A stretch of 64,000 bases of DNA from Clostridia bacterium (GTDB taxonomy: Bacteria > Bacillota > Peptococcia > DRI-13 > SM3-B62). The number at the start of each line of letters is the position of its first letter. The stretch's first letter is position 1. The stretch lies in contig JAHDQS010000014.1 of the NCBI GenBank assembly GCA_018433675.1, positions 62,001 through 126,000 of the forward strand. The letters are read 5' to 3'. Under the pieces are notes generated by a model. It saw nothing but the letters and a program-made list of their open reading frames with translations, had not been told where the DNA came from and ran no database searches. Below are positions 25,383 to 35,525 of the stretch, one piece after another. The translations under genes and the position numbers were made by a program.

Positions 25383-28300
25383 GGAAAAGGAATAAATCAC
25401 CTTTTCGGTTACGGGTTTTTTCAGGATCATCTCTACCGCCTTTTTGTATAGCTCCATTTGCAGCTGATAACGTGCTAAAAAAAAGCTCTCGTAATCGGCT
25501 TTTTCTTTTTCGCTAACCGTATCCGTCTTGTAATCCAGCAGAACATAGCCTTCGCCTTCGGCAAAAAGACAATCTACAGTACCCTGCACAATAACGGTTT
25601 CATCTGTATCCTTCCCTTGCCATTCACCAGGCAATTCGCCTACCGCTACCTCCATAACAAACGGTAACTCTCTCAAAACCTCGGGGCTGGCAAGAAGCCT
25701 TTTCCCCAACGGCGAATTAAAAAACACCTCTATCTCCTCGGCATTGATACTTTCAGTCTCCTCAAGGGTAGTCAACTCCTTGGCAACCATCCCAGCAATT
25801 TCTTCTTCGATTCTTTCTTTCGTCAACTCGCCGGCTATGGCAATATGCCGCATAATAAGGTGTAAAGCGGAACCCTTCTCAGCAGCCGACAGTCCCCCTT
25901 TTTCCTGCAAAAAGCCGGGTCTCTCCTCCATCCAGGAATGGTTATCATACAAAACCGCTTCCGTATTATCCTGGGTTGACTGATAGTAGCGGTTTTTTAG
26001 CTCCGTTACCGATAGCTTCGCCGGCACACCGGCCAGCCAACTGTCCGGATAATCCCAGTTTAAGCGTTTTTCAACCGCCCCCTCAACGCTATCATCAATT
26101 GCAACCGGTTCAAGTCTTTTCAGCCTTATCAACTCTTCGTGGTATTCTGCCGCTGTTTCTTTTTCCTCCACAAACAGTTCCCCGCCTTCATAATTAAAAA
26201 AACTCCACATGGATGGATTACAGGCTATAAGCCAATCCCAGAAACTCGCAGCCCCCTCCATCAAGGGTGCTTTTGCTTTTTCTCTGACAGAGCCTACAAA
26301 GATCAAGGCCTCCCTTGCTCTGGTCATCGCCACATACAAGATACGCATCTCCTCTGCCAGCATTCTCGCCTTCAACCTGTTCTTGATAGCTATTGCAGCC
26401 AAAGTCGGATATTTTATACGCTTTTCACTGTCAACCAAAAGCGGCCCGATTCCTAAATCCTTATCCAAAAGCACATCATGATATAAATCTTTAAAATTGA
26501 ATTTCTTTGCTATTCCCGCCACAAAGACCACCGGGAACTCCAACCCCTTACTCTTGTGGATACTCATGATACGTACTACGTTCTCTTTCTCCCCCAGTGT
26601 ATGGGCCGTCTCAAAGTCACCGCCTCTTTCCTCAAGCTTCTCCAAAAAACGCAGGAATTTAAACAATCCCTTCATGGCAGTCCTTTCGTACTGGACGGCA
26701 CGATCATACAACATCCGTAGATTGGCTTGTCTCTGCTGCCCATCCGGCATTGCTCCGGCGTAATTGTAAAAATTCGTCTCCCTGTATAAGAGCCAGATCA
26801 ATTCCTGTAAGGAATTCCGCCGGGCAAAAGTACGCCAACTCCGCAAGTCACGCAAAAAAGCTCTCAGCTTTTTTTGCAGCTGTCCCCGCTCCTTTCTGGC
26901 CGCCAAACGCACCGCATCATAATAATCGCCTTGTTTCCTCCATAACCTAATGGCAGCCAGTTCAGACGAGTTCAAGCCAATTACCGGCGAACGCAAAACT
27001 GCCGCCAGAGGTATGTCCTGGCGAGGATTATCGATTATCCTAAGCAGTGATATCATTACTTGTATTTCCTGAGCTCGTAGATATCCTTCTCCGGCCTCGG
27101 TATAGGCAGGTATACCCTGCCGTTGCAACTCCTCAACAAACACCGTAGCCGCCGTTTTAGCCGTTCTGAGCAGTACCGCAATGTCACGATACTCAATCAG
27201 TCTATACGCCTCAAGTTCTTTATCCCAAACCGTCTTTTCTTTTAACTCCCGTATCCTGCGGGCAATGATTCTTGCTTCCAGCTGCGTTGTATCCAAAGCC
27301 TCTTGTTCTCTCATATCCTCATCCTCGTAAGCCTGTCCTTTTTCTACGAGGTGTACTTCTATCTCCCCTTTAAAACCGACCTTCACGTCCTTTGCATCTT
27401 GCTCACCGTCTATTAAGCCGTACACAAGTTCCGCATCCTTGTCATACTTAACACCGAAACGACTCTCCTGCATGAGCTTTCGAAAAATGAAATTAACTCC
27501 GTCGATGATTCCTTTTTTACTGCGGAAATTCTTCGACAAGACGATTTTTTGCTCTGCCGCATCCCCTCTATCGGAATAATTTCTATACTTCTCCATAAAC
27601 AATCCCGGCTCGGCAAGCCGAAAACCGTATATGCTTTGCTTAACGTCCCCCACCATAAAGGTGTTGACATATCCCCCATCACTACCGGAAATGAGCCGCA
27701 AGATGCTCTCCTGCACATTATTGATGTCCTGATACTCATCGATCAGCACCTCGGCGAAACTCTCCCTAATCTTCAAAGCTAAGGCCGAAGGCTTCTTGTC
27801 TTCGTCACAAAGCAAAGCAAGTGTCAAATGCTCTATATCTGAAAAGTCAATGATGTTTTTCTCCAGCTTAGCCAACAGATAATAGTGAGCAAATTCCACA
27901 ACAAGCCCGCAGAGGGTTTCCATCAACGGGGCGATTCTATGCAAATCCTCCACATACTCCTCGGGAGAACGTGCCAAAAGCGTATCTTGGGCTTCCTTAA
28001 CCATTTTTTTTGCCCCGTCCCGCTGATTTTTGGCTTCATCCCGCAATGTCTCGTCAATACCCTCGTCCTTAACCGCCGGCAACCGTTGGAATTCCACTGC
28101 GGCCAGGGCACCAAAAGCCTCCCTCCACCGGATTGTTTTCCCTTCGTAGCCGCAACAATCAAGCACACGCTCTAACATGCCTGCTTCTTCTGACAAATTA
28201 GACAGGTATTGATGCGGACCCCCAGGGGCTGCGGCACACGCAACCGCTTCCTTTAAATATGACAACGCCGTCTCCAGCGGGGCAAGCAAGCCCTCGACAG

Positions 28301-28958
28301 CCTGTTCAAACAGCCCTTCAATTACATCATCTTCCGAACCTGCATGAAAAGATGCCACTACATTTGTCAGCCAATCTTCAGGCGAAGGATGGCTGCGAGA
28401 AAAATCGTACAGTCTCATCACTAAATCCTGTAAAGCCTTATCATCCCTTTCTCCACCGTAGGCCTCTACCAACTCTAAAAAAACAGCATCATCATCTGTA
28501 TACCTTTTTTCAAAAACATCCTCCAATACCTCCAGTTTCAAAAGCAAGGCCTCTGTTTCCTCAGCCACCCTAAAAGCGGGATCCAGCGCGGCCTTTTCCG
28601 GAAGCTTTAACCGGTAATAATATTTTCGCAGCATCTCCACACAAAAGGAGTGTAAAGTGGAAATGTGAGCCCGTTCCAACAAAAGGAGCTGCTTTTGCAG
28701 CCTGTAATCTCCCGGATTGTTTCTTCCTCGTTCCCAAAGAGCCGCACCGACCCTTTCCTTCATCTCCCGGGCAGCTGCATTGGTATATGTAACGACAAGC
28801 AGCCTGTCAATATCGACTGGGCTAAAGGAATCTAAAACTCGTCTGGTAATCCTCTCAACCAGTACGGCGGTCTTACCGGCCCCGGCTGCGGCAGATACCA
28901 ACAAGCTGCATTCTCTTGTCTTGATGGCCCTTTTTTGCTCATCGGTCCATTTACTCAT
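25359..28958 (-). CDS. addA: AddA, ATP-dependent helicase/nuclease subunit A
   Basis: A 1199-residue UvrD/Rep-type helicase fused to a C-terminal RecB-family nuclease. Walker A reads SAAAGAGKTAVL near residue 30. IDFSDIEHLTL, LIDEYQDINNVQ and VRIMSIHKSKGLEFPVV are helicase motifs II and V; the nuclease motif is VLLDYKTDTV close to the end. With AddB it forms the Chi-regulated double-strand-break resection enzyme of Firmicutes. The ATG at 28958 follows GGAGG at nine bases and overlaps the end of addB by eight bases, so the subunits are translationally coupled. Confidence 0.95.
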   Translation of the reverse strand: MSKWTDEQKRAIKTRECSLLVSAAAGAGKTAVLVERITRRVLDSFSPVDIDRLLVVTYTNAAAREMKERVGAALWERGRNNPGDYRLQKQLLLLERAHISTLHSFCVEMLRKYYYRLKLPEKAALDPAFRVAEETEALLLKLEVLEDVFEKRYTDDDAVFLELVEAYGGERDDKALQDLVMRLYDFSRSHPSPEDWLTNVVASFHAGSEDDVIEGLFEQAVEGLLAPLETALSYLKEAVACAAAPGGPHQYLSNLSEEAGMLERVLDCCGYEGKTIRWREAFGALAAVEFQRLPAVKDEGIDETLRDEAKNQRDGAKKMVKEAQDTLLARSPEEYVEDLHRIAPLMETLCGLVVEFAHYYLLAKLEKNIIDFSDIEHLTLALLCDEDKKPSALALKIRESFAEVLIDEYQDINNVQESILRLISGSDGGYVNTFMVGDVKQSIYGFRLAEPGLFMEKYRNYSDRGDAAEQKIVLSKNFRSKKGIIDGVNFIFRKLMQESRFGVKYDKDAELVYGLIDGEQDAKDVKVGFKGEIEVHLVEKGQAYEDEDMREQEALDTTQLEARIIARRIRELKEKTVWDKELEAYRLIEYRDIAVLLRTAKTAATVFVEELQRQGIPAYTEAGEGYLRAQEIQVMISLLRIIDNPRQDIPLAAVLRSPVIGLNSSELAAIRLWRKQGDYYDAVRLAARKERGQLQKKLRAFLRDLRSWRTFARRNSLQELIWLLYRETNFYNYAGAMPDGQQRQANLRMLYDRAVQYERTAMKGLFKFLRFLEKLEERGGDFETAHTLGEKENVVRIMSIHKSKGLEFPVVFVAGIAKKFNFKDLYHDVLLDKDLGIGPLLVDSEKRIKYPTLAAIAIKNRLKARMLAEEMRILYVAMTRAREALIFVGSVREKAKAPLMEGAASFWDWLIACNPSMWSFFNYEGGELFVEEKETAAEYHEELIRLKRLEPVAIDDSVEGAVEKRLNWDYPDSWLAGVPAKLSVTELKNRYYQSTQDNTEAVLYDNHSWMEERPGFLQEKGGLSAAEKGSALHLIMRHIAIAGELTKERIEEEIAGMVAKELTTLEETESINAEEIEVFFNSPLGKRLLASPEVLRELPFVMEVAVGELPGEWQGKDTDETVIVQGTVDCLFAEGEGYVLLDYKTDTVSEKEKADYESFFLARYQLQMELYKKAVEMILKKPVTEKVIYSFSLADVIML

Positions 28959-31900
28959 CGCTCGTTCCCTCCCCCAGGCCAAGTTCCTTTTTCACCTCAA
29001 AAACCGTCTTTTTGCTTAAATAGCGATAACTTTGATGAGGCATGGTGCTGTCGAAACGGCAAATAGCCCTATAGTCACAATACTCACAGGGTTTTCTATT
29101 GGAAAAATGATACGGTTTAACCTCTATATTACCGGCGTATATATTTTCCGCCGCCTGCTTGACAATGTCTTTAACATGTTCGCTTATTATCTGAAAATCC
29201 TTACTGCTCAACATGGTATCGAGGTTTTTGTAAAACTTCCCTTGACGATTGATTGCTGCCGGAATCAACTCGGAATATCCACTGATTTCTCTGTCCATTA
29301 ATCTGATAACCCTCTCATCACGCAACACAAAACCCTTCATTTTCGCCTTCCGTCTCCGTTCCTTTTCCAGCTCCTCTACCGTTGGCGGTCTTTGTGATAA
29401 AACCAGCGGATTCGAAATCTTGAAATACAGCATACCCGCAGGCACTGCCTGTCCCTGGACAAGACGGGGAGCATTGGCCAGAACAACATCTAAGTAGATG
29501 GGAAGCTGCAGTTTTAGCCCATGATACAACTCCAATAGATTGAGTGATATAGCCCCCGATTTGTAATCGATGACTCGGAGTAAGCAAGAATTGCCGTCAC
29601 GAGCAAAATCCACCCGGTCTATTCTCCCTTCCAATACGAGTTCAGCACCATTGGTTAGGATGTGTTTCAATCCCGGCAGTTTTTTCCCCTTCCCGAACTC
29701 CAGTTCAACCCCCAACGTGCGAAACTCGCCTCTTTTCTCGTGTTCTTGCAATACCTGAAGAGAATTGGCAACCGTTCCCTTCAGTTTTCTCGTTAAATGG
29801 CGATACCTGGCGGTGCTTAACAAAATCTCATTTTGCAGTTTGGGTGCCAAGCCGTCGACAGTCTCTTCGGCGATCTCTTGCGCCTGTTCAAAGGCCAAAT
29901 CTGCCAGGCTTAACTCTTTTTCTTCTAACGAAGTATAGATGTTTTCCAGCGCATCATGAAAGAATTGACCCAAATCCGGAGCAGTCAGCTTATATTCCGG
30001 TCGCTTTTTCAACTGCAAGCCATAGCTAAGGAAATGAGCAAAAGGACAGGCTTGAAACCGTTCCAGCCTTGAAACCCCAGTCTTTAATACCCTGCCATAC
30101 AATCCTGTCACTATTTCTGACGGGAGGTTTTCTTCACTATCGGCAGAAAACAATCCCGCAATAATCCCGACAAGCTTTTCTCTCCACTCTTCTTTTTCCA
30201 ATAGGAGATTGTACACCTGCCACCAGAAAGGTTCGATCTCCTCTCCGTCAACAACCTTCCTTAATTGTAGGGCTAAAGACCCCAAGACAGGATCAAAACC
30301 CACCAGAGAATCGAAAATGCCTTGGCCCTTTTCTTCTTCCTCTTGTCTGCCAAATAACGCGCAGACCCTTCGTACAACCGAGGACGGGCTCAAAGCTCTG
30401 CCTTCGTCATCTGCCTTGGGATAGCTAAGCCATAAAAATTCACTGGCTCTGGTAAGAGCTAAATACACCAAATGTTGTTCGGCAAACAATTGCTTGTCAC
30501 CGGTCGGTGCCAGTTCAAGCTGCATTTCGGCCAGTATCCGCCTTTCGTCATCACTGATCAGACCTTCCTTAGTTTTACGTGCCGGAAAGACCCCCTCATT
30601 AACTCCTAAAATGAATGCAGCTTTAATCTCAGGATTACGTGAACGCTCCAACGACCCCACCAGTACCTGGTCAAGACCGGGAGGAATTAGGGCAAGTTCA
30701 ACATTCTCCATACCGGCATTGAAAAGTCGGCTGTATTCCTTTAAGGTCAGTTTCTGTTCACCCAACACGACCGCAAGTTGATCTAACAAGCCCATCATAC
30801 TGTTCCAGACCTGGCGGTGCAGCCTGGCCTCCTCCAACCGACCCTCCTTTTCAGCTTCATCACTCCACAGTGCCAACTTCTTGGCCACGGCTAACTTCTC
30901 CATCATTTCAAAAATAGCGGCTCCATAATCAGAAGCCGTTTTTGCTTCTTTACAAGCTGTTTCCAATTCCCGCAAATCTTTGACAGCCTTTTCCCGGGCC
31001 CTGTTAACACGCTTAAGAACCCTTGCGATTTCCGTATTGAGTTTTTCCTCTCTTTCCTCCTCATCGAAAGTATAAGCTCGCACAAAAGTCCATGATGCCT
31101 CATCAGTCCAACGACTGCCGCGGATGCCATGAGCCAGACAATAGTTTTCCAGCACATCAACTTCTTGCCGGGAAATGGAAACAAGATCTGTTTTCAAAAA
31201 GCGAAACAATGGTTCGTAATTCCAACCACGTTCAATGACTTCCAGTCCGCCCTGGACAAGATCCAAAAGCGGATGATGACGCATTGGCCTTTTTTTATCC
31301 ATAAAAAAAGGAATTTCATAATCATCAAAAATCACAGGCAGCAATTCTTCATAATGAGCAAAATCCCTGATAAACAACGCAATTTCGCGAAAACGGTATT
31401 TTTTTTCCCTGCAAAGATCAATGATCTCATGTGCCGCCCTTTCAACCTCTTCCCTACGGTTTACAGCTGCAATCACTTGAATACCTTCTGCCTTGCCTGA
31501 GTAAATCTCATCATTACCCGAACAGTAGTTTTTTTCTAAAAACAGAAGCTCACTCCTACTGCTGAAACGATGACTGTTCCCATGTGCTTCCTTGACGACC
31601 TCCTCCACCGGAACGCAAACCTTTGCAGCCAGAGAACATAGCTTCATATATGTCTCCCAGGGAGGGAAAAAAGCATCAGTTTCCGGGACTCTCCTTCCCA
31701 GATGATCCCCGTCGATACATAAGGTAACGTTAACCCTGCGGCAGCAAAGCAATAGCTTTTCCAAGACAGCGTATTCCATAGGCGTAAAACCTGTAAAACC
31801 GTCCAGCCATATCTCCGCATCATCAAAAAAACGGACTTTATGCAGATTGTCGGCTAAAAGCTTCAAAAAATCGTCGGTATCCAGGTACTCTTTATCAAGG

Positions 31901-32412
31901 TATCCCCTATACTCTTCGTATAACAAGAGCAGTTCGCTCAATTTTCCGTTCAAATCCTCGTTATTCGCAGCTCCCAACTTCCCTAAGCACTCCCTCAACT
32001 TCTCCGGAGCAACATCATATACCTTGAATTCAGCAACGATCTCCACCAGTTCCTTGAGAAAGCCCGGCCTTTCCAACACTCTCGCAAAGGTCGTAATATC
32101 TTTTCTCTGCTCTTCCAATAATCGACGCATAATTATGGCCTTGCCCGTTTCATCCAAAACCGGATAGATTCCGCCGCCCGACTCCTGTAAAACCTGCCAA
32201 GCCAAACGTTGAAAGCTTTGAACCTGAGCAAACATCGCTCCGCCTGTTTTACAAAAAGAAAGCAGTTTCTTTTCCATCTGGTAGGAAGCCTGTTCCGGAA
32301 CAAGGTATATCAAGGCCTTCTTCTCATTATTTTTTTCCTTGGCGGCAATTTCGGTTAAGCAACGGTATGTTTTACCTGTACCGGCACGTCCGATAATAAA
32401 CCTCAATGGCAT
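28951..32412 (-). CDS. addB: AddB, ATP-dependent nuclease subunit B
   Basis: The 1153-residue partner of AddA. It has an intact P-loop GRAGTGKTYR at residues 8-17 and a diverged helicase core. A C-terminal nuclease has LLRVIDYKSGA, and the four Fe-S cysteines are arranged as in AddB: one in RFQACPFAHF and three at the end in CEYCDYRAIC. AAGGTGATCGA precedes the ATG at 32412. AddAB resects DNA ends for RecA loading. A hairpin terminator of cstA lies just upstream, so addBA form their own transcription unit. Confidence 0.95.
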   Translation of the reverse strand: MPLRFIIGRAGTGKTYRCLTEIAAKEKNNEKKALIYLVPEQASYQMEKKLLSFCKTGGAMFAQVQSFQRLAWQVLQESGGGIYPVLDETGKAIIMRRLLEEQRKDITTFARVLERPGFLKELVEIVAEFKVYDVAPEKLRECLGKLGAANNEDLNGKLSELLLLYEEYRGYLDKEYLDTDDFLKLLADNLHKVRFFDDAEIWLDGFTGFTPMEYAVLEKLLLCCRRVNVTLCIDGDHLGRRVPETDAFFPPWETYMKLCSLAAKVCVPVEEVVKEAHGNSHRFSSRSELLFLEKNYCSGNDEIYSGKAEGIQVIAAVNRREEVERAAHEIIDLCREKKYRFREIALFIRDFAHYEELLPVIFDDYEIPFFMDKKRPMRHHPLLDLVQGGLEVIERGWNYEPLFRFLKTDLVSISRQEVDVLENYCLAHGIRGSRWTDEASWTFVRAYTFDEEEREEKLNTEIARVLKRVNRAREKAVKDLRELETACKEAKTASDYGAAIFEMMEKLAVAKKLALWSDEAEKEGRLEEARLHRQVWNSMMGLLDQLAVVLGEQKLTLKEYSRLFNAGMENVELALIPPGLDQVLVGSLERSRNPEIKAAFILGVNEGVFPARKTKEGLISDDERRILAEMQLELAPTGDKQLFAEQHLVYLALTRASEFLWLSYPKADDEGRALSPSSVVRRVCALFGRQEEEEKGQGIFDSLVGFDPVLGSLALQLRKVVDGEEIEPFWWQVYNLLLEKEEWREKLVGIIAGLFSADSEENLPSEIVTGLYGRVLKTGVSRLERFQACPFAHFLSYGLQLKKRPEYKLTAPDLGQFFHDALENIYTSLEEKELSLADLAFEQAQEIAEETVDGLAPKLQNEILLSTARYRHLTRKLKGTVANSLQVLQEHEKRGEFRTLGVELEFGKGKKLPGLKHILTNGAELVLEGRIDRVDFARDGNSCLLRVIDYKSGAISLNLLELYHGLKLQLPIYLDVVLANAPRLVQGQAVPAGMLYFKISNPLVLSQRPPTVEELEKERRRKAKMKGFVLRDERVIRLMDREISGYSELIPAAINRQGKFYKNLDTMLSSKDFQIISEHVKDIVKQAAENIYAGNIEVKPYHFSNRKPCEYCDYRAICRFDSTMPHQSYRYLSKKTVFEVKKELGLGEGTSDE

Positions 32413-32452
32413 TCGATCACCTTCTTATAAATATAATATAACATTAATAAAT

Positions 32453-32507
32453 GGAAATAAGCACCCCTTTTCTTGTGTTCACAAGATGCCAAAGGGTGCT
32501 TATTTCC
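32453..32507. terminator. Terminator downstream of cstA
   Basis: GGAAATAAGCACCC (32453-32466) pairs perfectly with GGGTGCTTATTTCC (32494-32507), with further pairing (CTTG/CAAG) near the loop; T-rich sequence follows on the minus strand. It ends the cstA message before addB. Confidence 0.78.
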
Positions 32508-32544
32508 TCTTTCTTACGAAGCCATGAAATTATTATCCGGCCAA

Positions 32545-34206
32545 TTAAGCCGCAACATTCTTTTTCTTCCCGGCAGCTGCCGACAAGATCTTCCAGGCTT
32601 CACCTGCCACGACTATAGCCAGTACAAACAGCACGGCGGAAGTTGTTCCCAACACGTAATTCGGGCTAGAACCGAAGAAATGCCCATAACCCTGGTAAAT
32701 TAAAGCGGCAAGAGTCGTTAGGATCATAAATATCGCAGGATAAAGGGTATATTTCGTAGGCTTTTTGACCCCTACCAAATACGCCGTTACGACCAAGAGA
32801 GCTAGTGCCGCAACAAGCTGGTTAGCAGCACCGAACATAGGCCAAATGACATTGTATGTTCCGGTGTAACCTAAGTAAAAAGCAGGTATGATTATCAGCA
32901 GCGAACCTGCTAACCTATTCTTCATAAAAGGCAACTTCGCACCGATAAGCTCCGCACTGACAAACCTGCCAAGGCGGACCGTGGTATCAAGCGTCGTCAT
33001 TACAAAGGTCTTCAGCATCGTAATACCAAAAAGCATGCCGAAAACACCCAGCAACGGTTCGGTTACTTTGCCATACCCCATACCGAATGCCGTGATGGCT
33101 CCGCCTTCGCCAAGCACATCCAAGAAGGAAAAGGCTTCCTGTCCTGCAGGAGCGACCCAGTAAAGACCGGCTGCAACACAAATGACCGCCAACACAGCCA
33201 GGACTCCTTCTAAGAGCATGCCCCCGAAACCGACCAGCTTCCCATCACTTTCCTTCGCCAACTGTTTGGATGTCGTACCACTGGCAACCAACGAGTGGAA
33301 GCCGGAAATAGCACCACAGGCTACGGTAATAAACAACATCGGCCAAAGCGGACCGCCGCTGCCGGTAAACCCTGTAAAAGCAGGTGCATTAATAACAGGG
33401 CGTGTCACAAATGTTCCGATCAATCCAAGTCCCAGTCCTATCATCAGTACCCAGTTGGAGATATAATCCCTGGGCTGCAGTAACACCCATACCGGCAGTA
33501 TAGAGGCAAAAAGTCCGTACGCCATTAATAGAATAAACCAAAACGCATATGCATTCGAGCCTTCCAAGGGCGCTGCCACCGGATATCTGAAACCTAAGTA
33601 GATCAACAGTGCCAAAATGACAAGCGAAACCACCGTTCCAATCGTTAAGGAAATATTCTTCCTATACACCATAAAGCCAAAGAGCATTGCTAATGGTATC
33701 ACGCCAAAAGTAGGTATTACTACCTCCGGCGTACTTACTAATGTATTCGCTGCAACAGAACCGAAAACGGCTACTATTAATATTAAAGTTATAAGTACGA
33801 AAATCGAAAAAAGATTTCTTGCCCTTTTCCCAATAACCTGCTGAGCAATCTCCGGAATGCTGTTTCCCTTGCTTCGTGTAGAAATCATCAATGACAGATA
33901 GTCATGCACTGCCCCAATGAAAACCGCTCCAATCATGATCCAAAGGATCGTCCCTCCCCAGCCAAAGGCGGCTACGGCCGCAACCGGACCGAGGATTGGC
34001 CCCGCACCGGCAATAGATGAAAAATGATGTCCGAATAAAACAAAAGGCTTAGCGGGGTAATAGTCTACACCGTCGTTTTGTTCAATCGCCGGTGTTTTGT
34101 TCTCGTCGTTTGGGGCGACAGTCTTCTTCTCGATCTTAGTGCCATACCATTTATAAGCGAAATAGAACCAAACGACAGCAATGACAACCAGTAACGCCGA
34201 ATTCAC
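32545..34206 (-). CDS. cstA: Carbon starvation protein CstA (pyruvate/peptide transporter family)
   Basis: A 553-residue polytopic membrane protein with roughly 14-16 hydrophobic helices. Diagnostic segments are FGHHFSSIAGAGPILGP near residue 60, DYLSLMISTRSKGNSI, FHSLVASGTTSKQLAKE and TTLDTTVRLGR. The CstA family imports peptides or pyruvate under carbon limitation. The GTG at 34206 has GGAGGTG upstream; the frame extends to 34239 without support. The gene is monocistronic, with a terminator behind it. No two-component LytS/LytT-type regulator is beside it. Confidence 0.93.
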   Translation of the reverse strand: MNSALLVVIAVVWFYFAYKWYGTKIEKKTVAPNDENKTPAIEQNDGVDYYPAKPFVLFGHHFSSIAGAGPILGPVAAVAAFGWGGTILWIMIGAVFIGAVHDYLSLMISTRSKGNSIPEIAQQVIGKRARNLFSIFVLITLILIVAVFGSVAANTLVSTPEVVIPTFGVIPLAMLFGFMVYRKNISLTIGTVVSLVILALLIYLGFRYPVAAPLEGSNAYAFWFILLMAYGLFASILPVWVLLQPRDYISNWVLMIGLGLGLIGTFVTRPVINAPAFTGFTGSGGPLWPMLFITVACGAISGFHSLVASGTTSKQLAKESDGKLVGFGGMLLEGVLAVLAVICVAAGLYWVAPAGQEAFSFLDVLGEGGAITAFGMGYGKVTEPLLGVFGMLFGITMLKTFVMTTLDTTVRLGRFVSAELIGAKLPFMKNRLAGSLLIIIPAFYLGYTGTYNVIWPMFGAANQLVAALALLVVTAYLVGVKKPTKYTLYPAIFMILTTLAALIYQGYGHFFGSSPNYVLGTTSAVLFVLAIVVAGEAWKILSAAAGKKKNVAA

Positions 34207-34344
34207 AAAATCACCTCCAAATTTGATAATTATAAACAAATAGCTATTTCCTTCTTTCCCCCTTTCTTCAATAATCTACCTTGCTACATTTTCATAATAC
34301 CATATTACTTTCGGAATAGTAAACTATTTTTTAAGCAAAGAATA

Positions 34345-34392
34345 ACCCCACCCGAAATCGCAATCAAAGATCACTGTTGGGTAGGGTTCATA
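34345..34392. terminator. Terminator downstream of ilvN
   Basis: AACCCCACCC and GGGTAGGGTT form the base of a hairpin with a large internal loop; on the minus strand it is followed by a T-containing stretch and lies about 20 bp after the ilvN stop. Confidence 0.6.
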
Positions 34393-34408
34393 TTAAAATT
34401 TTTACAAA

Positions 34409-34903
34409 TTATAACTCCTTAGCCGGTAAAGGCCCCCTTGAAATTACCGTCTTACCCGTCCTTACAATCTCTACAATACCGTGATCTCTCATTACTTCAC
34501 ACAATGCATCAATCTTCTCTTGAGAACCGCTCAACTCAATAACCATCGTTTCCCGATTAACATCCACGATACGAGCACGGAAAATATCGACTATGTCTAC
34601 GATATCCGAACGTTTCTCCGGCATGGCACATACCTTTATTAAGGCTAATTCCCGGTCAAGATAATCCGTACTGGTTAAATCAATTATTTTAATAACATCA
34701 ACCAGCTTGGCTAATTGATTAACGACCTGTTCGATCTCCCTGTCATCGCCTTTAACAACAATGGTAATCCTGGTAACATCCTCTTCTTCCGTGTAACCTG
34801 CCACAATACTCTCGATATTGAATGCCCTTCGGCTGATTAAGCCCGAAACACGCGTTAAGACTCCCGGTCTGTTTTCTACCAAAACCGCTAATGTATGAGG
34901 CAT
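34409..34903 (-). CDS. ilvN: Acetolactate synthase small subunit
   Basis: A 164-residue regulatory subunit with an N-terminal ACT domain (HTLAVLVENRPGVLTRV, AGYTEEEDVTRITIVV) and the usual ACT-like C-terminal half. It confers valine feedback on acetohydroxyacid synthase, the first common enzyme of branched-chain amino acid synthesis. The ATG at 34903 is eight bases after AGGAG. It is unusual in that no ilvB catalytic gene adjoins it; the neighbours are cstA and rnpB. The catalytic subunit must be encoded elsewhere. Confidence 0.92.
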   Translation of the reverse strand: MPHTLAVLVENRPGVLTRVSGLISRRAFNIESIVAGYTEEEDVTRITIVVKGDDREIEQVVNQLAKLVDVIKIIDLTSTDYLDRELALIKVCAMPEKRSDIVDIVDIFRARIVDVNRETMVIELSGSQEKIDALCEVMRDHGIVEIVRTGKTVISRGPLPAKEL

Positions 34904-35094
34904 TTTCAACACTCCTCTCTATTTCAAATCATGTACTATCCTGCCGGTTGCCTCAATGCAGGTATTATATTTGACTTCTCTTCTTTTTGTCAATACAAAC
35001 TGTATCTTGATGTGCCTTGATGTACATCTTGAAAAAGCATAACTTGCACCAAAGACAATGATTGTGTTAAACTATAGTTCCTAATAACAAGCGT

Positions 35095-35465
35095 CATGAG
35101 TATGCTGGATGACCGCGGGTACAAATGCCGAAAGGCTGTATCTGAGGAAAGTCCGAGCTCCTTAGGGCAGGGTGCTGGGTAACACCCAGTGGAGGCGACT
35201 CCAAGGAAAGTGCCACAGAAACATACCGCCGATGGCCGGATTCCGGCACAGGCAAGGATGGAAAGGCGAGGTAAGAGCTCACCAGCAGCCAGGTGACTGG
35301 CTGGCTCGGTAAACCCCACCCGGAGCAAGACCGAATAGAGGAGCAACGGAACGGCCCGTTCCGCTCCCGGGTAAGGTCGCTTGAGGTGTCAGGCAACTGA
35401 CATCCCAGATAAATGGTCATCACCCCTCAGGGGGAGACAGAACTCGGCTTACAGGCATACTCATG
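35095..35465 (+). ncRNA. rnpB: RNase P RNA
   Basis: The catalytic RNA that matures tRNA 5' ends. P1 is formed by CATGAGTATGC at the 5' end and GCATACTCATG at the 3' end. The universal core is visible as GAGGAAAGTCCGAGCTCC (35140s) and ACAGAACTCGGCTTACAG (35435-35455), and the AGATAAATGG segment near 35408 is typical. About 371 bases, a normal size. The layout suggests the ancestral A-type class rather than the Bacillus B type. A -35-like TTGCAC (35044) and TAAACT (35068) may be the promoter. It is the only sizeable plus-strand transcript between 25 and 64 kb. Confidence 0.95.
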
Positions 35466-35478
35466 TCATCTTGCTTTT

Positions 35479-35512
35479 CCCTGCAACATCTTGCGGGGCA
35501 TTTTTTATTTAT
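35479..35512 (+). terminator. rnpB intrinsic terminator
   Basis: CCCTGCAA and TTGCGGGG pair around CATC, followed by CATTTTTTATTT, 14 bases beyond the RNase P RNA 3' end. Confidence 0.88.
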
Positions 35513-35525
35513 GCACAAATTACCG

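Noticed and set aside
34913-35094. T-box or leader attenuator in front of ilvN
   Set aside because: No T-box sequence, no specifier hairpin and no leucine/valine-rich leader peptide can be found in the short gap.
34990-35423. Minus-strand open frames over 35 kb
   Set aside because: They are antisense to the RNase P RNA, whose conserved core and P1 helix are clear.
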